This document shows positions 57,529 through 64,000 of a DNA stretch of 64,000 nucleotides, in pieces. The number at the start of each line of letters is the position of its first letter. Position 1 is the first letter of the stretch. Position numbers and translations under genes: made by a program. The notes beneath the pieces were generated by a model. It was given only the letters and a program-made list of their open reading frames with translations, did no database searches and was not told the origin of the DNA. Source of the stretch: Enterovirga rhinocerotis (GTDB taxonomy: Bacteria > Pseudomonadota > Alphaproteobacteria > Rhizobiales > Beijerinckiaceae); assembly GCF_004363955.1 (NCBI RefSeq), contig NZ_SNZR01000011.1, forward strand, positions 1,302,001-1,366,000, in the 5' to 3' direction.

Positions 57529-58506
57529 TCAGTCGTCGAAGGGATTGCGCTCGACGAGTTCGTTCGTCGGCGGGATGCCGTAGGGATCGCGCGGCTGGAC
57601 CTGTTCGCGCACCCGCACGCGCGTGGGGCCTTGGGTCGGGCCGCCGGGCTGGGCCGCCGCAGCGACCGCTACGCCGAGGCGCTGCGCGAGCGTGATCGCG
57701 CGGCCTTCGCTGAAGCGCGCGTTGCAGAAGCTATGCTGCGGCTCACGCGCGTAGCCGCGGCAGGTGGTCTCGCGCTCCGAGGAGAACGCGGCCTGCTCGG
57801 CCACGATCGGGCGGACCCCTTCGGGGCGCGCCCGCTGGACGAGGACCTTGTAGTTCTCCCGCGCGGCCTTGTCGGCGCTGGCACGGATCGATTCGTATTC
57901 CCGAGCCCGGCCGAGGAGCTGGTTCGGCTCCGGCCCCCAGAGGCCGCTGGCATCGGCCTGGCACTGGGCCGCCTGGAACAGGCAGCTCTCGCCGGCTCCC
58001 TTCACCAGAACCGATTCGTCCAGGATATCGAGCGTCAGCGAGCAGCCGGCCTCATCGATCGAGAAGCGCTGGAGGCCCTCGCCCCGGCCCTGCGACACCA
58101 GCGGAACGCCGTCCGATCCGCCGAGCGCCACCGAGCAGGTCTCCACCGACTGGGCGGACCGGCGGCCGACCAGCGTGATCCGAGCGCGCAGATCGGACCG
58201 TCCGCCCACCCGCTCGATCCGGAGCGAGCCCGAAGAACCGTTCTGTTTCAGCTCCTTGCCGAGAAGTGCTTCCTCGGACGGCACACGCAGCGAGACGGGC
58301 CGTGCCTGGATGGGAGCGGGGCGCGCGCGCGGCGGCTCGCCCGCTCCGAAACCGTCCGGCCCAGGGGCCACAGGCGCAGGCTGCGGAGCGACCGGTCGGC
58401 TCGGCGCTATTCCGAACAGGCGTTCGAAGAAGTTCTGCGCCTGCGCCGCCGGCGCGAAAGCAGCGGAAGCGGCGGTGAGGAGAAGAAAGAGGCGAAGACG
58501 TCTCAT
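57529..58506 (-). CDS. Secreted protein with DUF1311/LprI-like C-terminal region
   Basis: The 325-residue protein has a signal peptide (MRRLRLFLLLTAASAAFAPA, cleaved near AQA). A proline-rich linker follows, then a beta-rich middle and a C-terminal cysteine-containing helical region (ERETTCRGYAREPQHSFCN, then RFSEGRAITLAQRLG) that recalls DUF1311 lysozyme-inhibitor-like modules. That similarity is tentative. ATG 58506 or 58518 are the start options. It is divergent from the glycosylphosphotransferase gene. Confidence 0.72.
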   Translation of the reverse strand: MRRLRLFLLLTAASAAFAPAAQAQNFFERLFGIAPSRPVAPQPAPVAPGPDGFGAGEPPRARPAPIQARPVSLRVPSEEALLGKELKQNGSSGSLRIERVGGRSDLRARITLVGRRSAQSVETCSVALGGSDGVPLVSQGRGEGLQRFSIDEAGCSLTLDILDESVLVKGAGESCLFQAAQCQADASGLWGPEPNQLLGRAREYESIRASADKAARENYKVLVQRARPEGVRPIVAEQAAFSSERETTCRGYAREPQHSFCNARFSEGRAITLAQRLGVAVAAAAQPGGPTQGPTRVRVREQVQPRDPYGIPPTNELVERNPFDD

Positions 58507-58836
58507 GATCCCTGGCATGCCGCCACTCTGCGCCAAAACTGCGGCCAAACCTCGGCTTCTCGCGGCACGCCCTTTTAGCGCGGTATTCGATTCACGTCGT
58601 GATCTTGCCGCAACACCGGCGCGATCCCCGCGCATCGTTGCGGGACAGCCGTGTTTCGCGAGGACACGAGCCGAGCGTCCGGGGGACGTCGTCCGCCCCT
58701 GGGGATGCCGCCGCCACAGGGGAATGGACAGGGATCGAGCGGGGAGCGTCGCTGGCATGTGGATCGCGCTCTGAGAGGCAGAGGTCCGGCGATTGTCTCA
58801 TTTTGGGGCGGCCGGGCGAACGGACGCGGTCTCGAA
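58507..58836. other. 330-base divergent intergenic region
   Basis: No gene is supported. A CCCCTG/CAGGGG inverted repeat (58696-58701 and 58717-58722) lies in the middle. The frame of the downstream gene is open through part of it but lacks family resemblance before MSVFHSVEP. No clear promoter was found. Confidence 0.5.
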
Positions 58837-60279
58837 ATGTCGGTTTTCCATTCGGTCGAACCGAACGTTGGTGTGCGGCGCTCGCGCAGCATCGACTTCT
58901 TCCGCTACGCCTTCCCGGCGCTGGCGCTCGCCGTCTCGGCCGCCGCGGTGCTCCTTGCCGCAGCCGGCTCCTGGCTGATCTGGCGCCTCGTGCCGGGCGC
59001 GCTCTTCGGATCGGCGGAGCTGCATCTGCGGCTCGGCATCGGGGCGGCGGTTCTCGTGACCCTCTTCACGGTTCTGAGGGACGAACACCGGCTGACGTTC
59101 TATCTCGCCGACGAACACAAGGTGTCCAAGACCGCCCGCGTCTGGAACATGGCGTTCATCGTCCTGTTCATCATGGCCTTCCTGACGAGACGCGCGGACG
59201 AGCTCTCGCGCGGCATCGTCGTCATCTTCTACTTCTCCGGCTTCCTGTCCCTGTGGGCGGCACGCCGGGCGATGTCGCGGCTCCTGCAGATCGCGAGCAA
59301 GTTCAAGATGGTCGCCACGCAGCGGCTGCTCGTGGTCGGCACCGAGGTCGCGATCGGCACGTTCCTGCGCCGGCACCAGCCCTGGAATCTCGGTTTCGAG
59401 GTCGTCGGAACCATCTCGCTCGACGGGCGGCCGAAAGGTTCGGACGGCGCGCCGTCCCGCGAATTCATGCAGGCCATCGAGCGGGCGAGGGCGCTCAACG
59501 TTGACGACGTCTACATCGCCGTCCCGTGGTCGAACGTCGAGCTGATCGATCTCTGCGTCGAAGCCTTCCTGAACACGCCGACGACGATCCACCTGGCGCC
59601 CGAGCGCGTCCTCAACCGCTTCGATCAGGTCTCGATCTCGCGCGTCGGCGCCATGGCGAGCCTCGAGCTGACGCGGCCGATGTCGGCGCCCGCCGTCGCG
59701 CTGAAGCGTGCGTTCGATCTCGTCCTGGCGATCGCCGGCCTCGTGGTCCTCGCGCCGTTCTTCGCGGTCGTCGCGCTCGCCATCAAGCTCGACAGTCCCG
59801 GCCCGGTCTTCTTCTTTCAGACCCGCTACGGCTTCAATCATCGCCGGTTCCGGATCGTGAAGTTCCGCACGATGTCCACCTTCAGCGACGACGCCCACGT
59901 TCCGCAGGCGCGCGCGAACGATCCCCGGATCACGCGGATCGGCGCATGGCTCCGCCGGACCAATATCGACGAGCTGCCCCAGCTTCTGAACGTCGTGGCG
60001 GGCCAGATGTCGCTCGTCGGTCCCCGGCCCCATGCGGTCCCGCATAACCGGGAATACGAGCGGCGCATCGCCCGCTACGCGCGCCGTCACAACGTGCGGC
60101 CGGGCATCACGGGCTGGGCTCAGGTCAACGGCCTGCGCGGGGAGACCGACACCGAGGACAAGATGCGGCGGCGCGTCGAGTACGATCTCTACTACATCGA
60201 CAACTGGTCGCCGATGCTCGATCTGCGCATCCTGTTCCGCACGATCTTCTCCGCCAAGGCGTACCGGAACGCGCGTTGA
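58837..60279 (+). CDS. Polyprenyl glycosylphosphotransferase for exopolysaccharide
   Basis: This 480-residue protein of the WcaJ/ExoY class transfers a sugar-phosphate to undecaprenyl phosphate to start exopolysaccharide synthesis. Four N-terminal membrane segments and a CoA-binding-like domain precede a fifth segment (KRAFDLVLAIAGLVVLAPFF). The catalytic part has LDSPGPVFFFQTRYG, KFRTM, NIDELPQLLNVVAGQMSLVG and GPRPHAVPHN. No other polysaccharide genes are adjacent, so it may act with a remote cluster. Confidence 0.93.
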   Translation: MSVFHSVEPNVGVRRSRSIDFFRYAFPALALAVSAAAVLLAAAGSWLIWRLVPGALFGSAELHLRLGIGAAVLVTLFTVLRDEHRLTFYLADEHKVSKTARVWNMAFIVLFIMAFLTRRADELSRGIVVIFYFSGFLSLWAARRAMSRLLQIASKFKMVATQRLLVVGTEVAIGTFLRRHQPWNLGFEVVGTISLDGRPKGSDGAPSREFMQAIERARALNVDDVYIAVPWSNVELIDLCVEAFLNTPTTIHLAPERVLNRFDQVSISRVGAMASLELTRPMSAPAVALKRAFDLVLAIAGLVVLAPFFAVVALAIKLDSPGPVFFFQTRYGFNHRRFRIVKFRTMSTFSDDAHVPQARANDPRITRIGAWLRRTNIDELPQLLNVVAGQMSLVGPRPHAVPHNREYERRIARYARRHNVRPGITGWAQVNGLRGETDTEDKMRRRVEYDLYYIDNWSPMLDLRILFRTIFSAKAYRNAR

Positions 60280-60288
60280 CGGACCTCG

Positions 60289-60861
60289 TCAGGGCCTCGG
60301 GAATGGGCGGCTGAGATAGGGCGAGCCGGCCACGCCGAACCGCCAGGGCCGATCCATCGCCTTGGTGATGCCGATCCTCGCGCCGTCCCGGACCATCCGC
60401 CGGGACGCCTCCCCGCAGAGCAGCCGAAAGGGCGGCGCATCGAGTGCCACCCCGTCGAGCCGGCGGGTTACGCCGAGCGCCTGCGACAGCCTCCCCGGCC
60501 CCGAACAGAGCAGCTTGTCCGACTGGAGCCCCCGTCGCTCGCGCATCGCGCCGATGCCGTGCGTCGGCTCGAGCGCACGGATCAGCACGGCGGCTCCGTG
60601 GCCCTCCTCCCGGCAGACGAGGTTGAGGCACCAGTGAATGCCGTAGGAGAGATAGACGTAGGCATGGCCGGGCGGGCCGAACATCGCCGCGTTCCGCGCC
60701 GTCGGGCCGGAGAAGCTGTGCGACGCCGGATCCTCGCGGTCATAGGCTTCGGTCTCGACGATCTCGCCGCCAGCTCCGTCGACGAGCAGCGTGACCCCGA
60801 TCAGAGCGCGGGCCACCGTCACGACGTCCCGGTCGAAGAACGCGGGTCCGAGCGGCGTCAC
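60289..60861 (-). CDS. 3-methyladenine DNA glycosylase (AAG/MPG family)
   Basis: This 190-residue base-excision enzyme removes alkylated purines. Landmarks are FFDRDVVTVARALIG, the catalytic Glu in EIVETEAYDREDPASH, AMFGPPGHAYVYLSYGIHWC and CSGPGRLSQALG. The GTG at 60861 overlaps the LysR stop (GTGA) and has a GAGG site, so it is translated from the regulator's mRNA. Confidence 0.93.
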   Translation of the reverse strand: MTPLGPAFFDRDVVTVARALIGVTLLVDGAGGEIVETEAYDREDPASHSFSGPTARNAAMFGPPGHAYVYLSYGIHWCLNLVCREEGHGAAVLIRALEPTHGIGAMRERRGLQSDKLLCSGPGRLSQALGVTRRLDGVALDAPPFRLLCGEASRRMVRDGARIGITKAMDRPWRFGVAGSPYLSRPFPRP

Positions 60862-61736
60862 GACCGTGCCTCCGTGACGAGCTTCGTCCAGAACGCGTCT
60901 CCGTGGCGGCCGGCGCCTTTCGCGGAGCGGATGATCCGGATCGCGATCGGAATGGGGAGAGGGGCATCCTTCGCGGGAACCAGCACGCCCTCGGCAAGGT
61001 CCGCCGCGACGAGGCTTTCCGGCAGCCAGGCGAGGCCGCGACCATCGCGCGCCATCGACCGGAGCGTCGCGGCGAGATGCGAGGTGAAGTTCGGCTTCCG
61101 CGCGCCGGACATCCCGAGCGCGGACAGGATCCGGCCGAGGCCCGAGCCTGCGCCGTAGCCGAGGACCGACGCTGCGGGATCGAGCGCGGAGAACAGCGCC
61201 TCGCCCTCGGCGGATGGAGCGCAGACGAGCCGCAACCGATCCTCTCCGATCCGCACGGATGTGAAGCCGGGCTCGGCGAGGCCTGTCGGTGCCGCGTCGT
61301 GATGGTGGCAGATCAGGAACTCGACGCGGCCGGCCTGCATCAGCCGTTCGCAGGCATCGAGCCCGTCCGAGACGAGGCGGATCGGGACGGCCGGCAGATG
61401 GCGCTCGACGCTGCGCAGCCAGGTTGGAAAGACGCTGAAGGAGAGGGCGTGCGTGGCCGCGAAGCGTAGGCTCGCAGCCGCGGCGATGCCTGCCTCCTCG
61501 CGGGCGTCGTCGAGACGCCGCACGATGTCGGCGAGCAGCGGCCGGATCCGCCGACCCGCCTCCGTCAAGGCGATCGGCTGCGATCCGCGTTCGAACAGGG
61601 GCGCGCCGGCCCAATCCTCCAGCGCCCGAATGCGGCGGCTGAAGGCGGGCTGCGTCACGTGGCGGGCCTCGGCCGCACGGGAGAAATTGCCGGCTTCGGC
61701 CAGCGCCTCGAAATCGCGGAGCCAGGCGAGATCCAT
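60858..61736 (-). CDS. LysR-family transcriptional regulator
   Basis: The 292-residue protein has an N-terminal winged HTH (LRDFEALAEAGNFSRAAEARHV, then QPAFSRRIRALEDWAG) and a LysR effector domain. It is divergent from the D-tartrate dehydratase gene and probably regulates it via the repeats in the 102-base interval. Downstream, mpg is coupled to it by a 4-base overlap, a pairing with no obvious functional logic. Confidence 0.92.
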   Translation of the reverse strand: MDLAWLRDFEALAEAGNFSRAAEARHVTQPAFSRRIRALEDWAGAPLFERGSQPIALTEAGRRIRPLLADIVRRLDDAREEAGIAAAASLRFAATHALSFSVFPTWLRSVERHLPAVPIRLVSDGLDACERLMQAGRVEFLICHHHDAAPTGLAEPGFTSVRIGEDRLRLVCAPSAEGEALFSALDPAASVLGYGAGSGLGRILSALGMSGARKPNFTSHLAATLRSMARDGRGLAWLPESLVAADLAEGVLVPAKDAPLPIPIAIRIIRSAKGAGRHGDAFWTKLVTEARS

Positions 61737-61747
61737 CACCGCATCCC

Positions 61748-61783
61748 ATGCAAGATCGGCATCGCCCGATCGCGGATCGGCAT
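61748..61783. promoter_or_regulatory. Repeated LysR-type sites between lysR and the tartrate dehydratase gene
   Basis: ATGC (61748-61751) and GCAT (61759-61762) fit a T-N11-A palindrome. In addition GATCGGCAT occurs twice (61754-61762 and 61775-61783), 21 bases apart, or two helical turns. This is compatible with two adjacent regulator contacts. Confidence 0.42.
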
Positions 61784-61838
61784 TGGCCAGGGCCGCGCGG
61801 CTTCTGGCATAGGAAGCACGCAGCAGAAGGGGAGCGCC

Positions 61839-63002
61839 ATGCGCATCGTCGAAATCCGTGAGGTCACGAAGCCGATCTCGTCGCCCATCCGCAATGCCTA
61901 TATCGACTTCACCAAGATGACGTCGAGCCTCGTGGCGGTGGTGACGGACCAGGTGCGGGACGGTCGCCGCGTCGTCGGCTACGGCTTCAACTCGAACGGA
62001 CGCTACGGCCAGGGCGGACTGATCCGCGAGCGCTTCGCCGGCCGCATCCTCGAGGCCGATCCCGCTACCCTGCTCGATGCGAGCGGCGACAACATCGATC
62101 CGGACAAGGTCTGGGCGGCGGCCATGACCAACGAGAAGCCGGGCGGCCACGGCGAGCGGTCGGTCGCCGTCGGCACCATCGACATGGCGGTCTGGGACGC
62201 GGTCGCCAAGATCGCCGGCAAGCCCCTGTTCCGGCTTCTCGCGGAGCGCAAGGGGCGCGAGGCCGATCCGAGGGTCTTCGTGTACGCGGCGGGCGGCTAC
62301 TATTATCCCGGCAAGGACAATTCCGCGCTCCGCGCCGAGATGCGCAGCTATCTCGACCGCGGCTACACCGTCGTGAAGATGAAGATCGGCGGCGCCTCGC
62401 TCGACGAGGACCGGGCGAGGATCGAGGCGGTGCTTGCCGAGATCGACGGCGAAGCCCAACTCGCCGTCGACGCGAACGGTCGCTTCGATCTCGAGACCGC
62501 CATCGCCTACGCCAAGATGCTCCGGGACTACCCCCTCTTCTGGTACGAGGAGGCGGGCGATCCGCTCGACTACGCCCTCCAGGCGGCGCTTGCCGAGTTC
62601 TATCCGGGACCGATGGCGACGGGCGAGAACCTGTTCTCGCACCAGGATGCGCGAAATCTCCTGCGCTACGGCGGCATGCGCCCGGATCGCGACTGGCTGC
62701 AATTCGACTGCGCGCTCTCCTACGGCCTCTGCGAGTACATGCGGACGCTGGACGCGCTGGAGGTCGCCGGCTGGTCGCCCTCGCGCTGCATCCCCCATGG
62801 CGGCCACCAGATGTCGCTCAACATCGCGGCCGGCCTCGGTCTCGGCGGCAACGAGAGCTACCCCGATCTCTTCCAGCCCTACGGAGGCTTCCCGGACGGC
62901 GTGAAGGTCGAAGACGGGCACATCGTGATGCCCGACATTCCGGGCATCGGCTTCGAGGGCAAGGCCGACCTCATTTCGGAGATGCGCGCGCTCGCGGAAT
63001 GA
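61839..63002 (+). CDS. tarD: D(-)-tartrate dehydratase (enolase superfamily)
   Basis: TarD dehydrates D-tartrate to oxaloacetate. The 387-residue protein has the mandelate-racemase-type barrel with the KMK motif (Lys180, Lys182) and His320 in HGGHQMSLN. Both are offset by two from the catalytic residues reported for the Bradyrhizobium enzyme (Lys184, His322). Long segments such as GYGFNSNGRYGQGGLIRERF (20 residues) agree with that enzyme as I recall it. An AAGGGGAG site precedes ATG 61839. It is divergent from LysR and followed by an M20 hydrolase. Confidence 0.9.
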   Translation: MRIVEIREVTKPISSPIRNAYIDFTKMTSSLVAVVTDQVRDGRRVVGYGFNSNGRYGQGGLIRERFAGRILEADPATLLDASGDNIDPDKVWAAAMTNEKPGGHGERSVAVGTIDMAVWDAVAKIAGKPLFRLLAERKGREADPRVFVYAAGGYYYPGKDNSALRAEMRSYLDRGYTVVKMKIGGASLDEDRARIEAVLAEIDGEAQLAVDANGRFDLETAIAYAKMLRDYPLFWYEEAGDPLDYALQAALAEFYPGPMATGENLFSHQDARNLLRYGGMRPDRDWLQFDCALSYGLCEYMRTLDALEVAGWSPSRCIPHGGHQMSLNIAAGLGLGGNESYPDLFQPYGGFPDGVKVEDGHIVMPDIPGIGFEGKADLISEMRALAE

Positions 63003-63016
63003 GTCATGCTCGGGGG

Positions 63017-64000
63017 ATGACGACCATCCCCCGCATCGCCGCCTACGCCGACGAGCTCACTGCCATCCGGCGCGACTTCCACGCCCACCCCGAAATCGGG
63101 TTCGAGGAGGTTCGGACCTCCGGCATCGTCGCCGAGAAGCTCGCGAGCTGGGGCGTCGAGGTCCATCGCGGGATCGGCAGGACGGGCGTCGTCGGCATCA
63201 TCGACGGCAAGCGCCCCGGGCCGAGCGTCGGCCTCCGCGCCGACATGGACGCTCTGCCGATCCTCGAATCGGCCGATGTCCCGTGGCGGTCGACCAAGCC
63301 CGGCACCATGCATGCCTGCGGCCATGACGGGCACACGACGATGCTGCTCGGCGCCGCCCGGTATCTCGCCGAGACCCGCGATTTTCCGGGCCGCGCCGTC
63401 TGCATCTTCCAGCCGGCCGAGGAGGGGCTCGGCGGCGCGCGGGCCATGCTCGCCGACAAGCTGTTCGAGCGCTTCCCGTGCGACGAGATCTACGGGCTCC
63501 ACAACACGCCCGCCGGCCCGCGCCACGAGGTTTCGGTTCGGGCCGGCCCGACCATGGCGGCGGCCGACTTCTTCGACATCCACATCAAGGGCCGCGGCTC
63601 GCATGGCGCGCTGCCGCAGCAGGCCAACGATCCGACCATGATCGCCGTGACGATCGCGCAGGCGATGCAGACGATCGTCTCGCGCAACGTCGATCCGCTG
63701 CGCGCCGCCGTGGTCTCGATCACGCAGATCCATGCCGGCGCGGCCTATAACGTCGTGCCCGAGACGGCGCATCTCGCGGGGACCGTGCGGTGTTTCGATC
63801 CGGACGTCCGCATCCTCGTGCGGCGGCGTGTCGAGGAACTCGCGCGCGGCATCGCCGCCGGGTTCGGCGCCACGGTCGAAGTCGATTATCGCGACGTCTT
63901 CAGCGTCACGATGAACGGCGAGGTCCAGACGGACGCGGTGGCGGAGATCGCGCGGGAGATCGTCGGCCCCGACCTCACCCGCATCGCCGAGGAGCCCATG
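63017..64000 (+). CDS. M20-family amidohydrolase (hippurate hydrolase-like), partial
   Basis: The frame starts at ATG 63017, 14 bases after the dehydratase stop, with a GGGGG site, and is still open at the right window edge (328 codons). The M20D metal-site motifs are present: LRADMDALP, MHACGHDGHTTMLLG (Cys, His), PAEEGLGGARAML, and GLHNTP. A dimerisation domain follows (FFDIHIKGRGSHGALP). It is probably cotranscribed with the dehydratase gene; the amide substrate is unknown. Confidence 0.9.
   Translation, partial: MTTIPRIAAYADELTAIRRDFHAHPEIGFEEVRTSGIVAEKLASWGVEVHRGIGRTGVVGIIDGKRPGPSVGLRADMDALPILESADVPWRSTKPGTMHACGHDGHTTMLLGAARYLAETRDFPGRAVCIFQPAEEGLGGARAMLADKLFERFPCDEIYGLHNTPAGPRHEVSVRAGPTMAAADFFDIHIKGRGSHGALPQQANDPTMIAVTIAQAMQTIVSRNVDPLRAAVVSITQIHAGAAYNVVPETAHLAGTVRCFDPDVRILVRRRVEELARGIAAGFGATVEVDYRDVFSVTMNGEVQTDAVAEIAREIVGPDLTRIAEEPM

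Overview
The window is high-GC DNA with strong G/C bias at third codon positions, and it carries gene clusters typical of Alphaproteobacteria, order Hyphomicrobiales (Rhizobiales). Examples are glyA-nrdR-ribD-ribE-ribH-nusB-thiL, bamE next to a ubiquinol-cytochrome c chaperone, DUF177-plsX-fabH-ihfA-MerR, and tig-clpP-clpX-lon. A Methylobacteriaceae or Beijerinckiaceae-like host is plausible, but the genus cannot be fixed from the sequence alone. I see no prophage, insertion sequence or CRISPR array. Almost all of the window is chromosomal core with a few accessory islets.

Layout. 0.2-4.0 kb: aconitase AcnB and a protein with four tandem helix-turn-helix units. 4.3-7.2 kb: a small catabolic cluster (Bug-type solute-binding protein and CnbZ/Rid-type deaminase), divergent from a LysR regulator with a perfect palindrome between them. 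7.3-14.3 kb: glyA, nrdR, the riboflavin genes, nusB, thiL and an MFS transporter. 14.4-17.2 kb: proton-pumping pyrophosphatase and BamE, convergent on a bidirectional terminator. 17.3-21.5 kb: chaperone, DUF177, plsX, fabH, ihfA and MerR. 21.5-25.5 kb: a ThDP enzyme, a tiny secreted protein, an M20 peptidase and an acetyltransferase. 25.6-32.4 kb: tRNA-Leu and the protein quality-control block tig-clpP-clpX-lon. 32.6-36.8 kb: serS, msrB, a secreted protein, tRNA-Asp and a lower-GC methyltransferase islet.

37.0-44.7 kb is a complete ferric-siderophore uptake operon. It holds a TonB receptor, binding protein, permease, ATPase and DUF2218-siderophore reductase, joined by 4-base stop/start overlaps. 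It diverges from a PchR-type AraC regulator, and an Irr-box-like site overlies a perfect TATAAT. 44.8-46.4 kb holds a UDG-like gene, tRNA-Val and a gene-poor stretch. That stretch contains a strongly folded 79-base element and a nine-codon reading frame with an ideal ribosome-binding site; I consider it the best candidate for an undescribed element. 46.4-50.5 kb: Zn-alcohol dehydrogenase, DUF4345, PsiF, GST, DUF2147 and ndk. 50.5-54.1 kb: patatin and pyrF-pyrE-pyrD. 54.2-57.4 kb: a CUT1 sugar ABC transporter without its own ATPase. 57.5-64.0 kb: a secreted protein, a polyprenyl glycosylphosphotransferase, mpg with a LysR gene, D-tartrate dehydratase and an M20 amidohydrolase cut by the window end.

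Recurring themes are tight translational coupling (ATGA, GTGA and TTGA overlaps), clear palindromes in divergent regulator-target intervals, and a block inside glyA whose synonymous codon use breaks from its surroundings.
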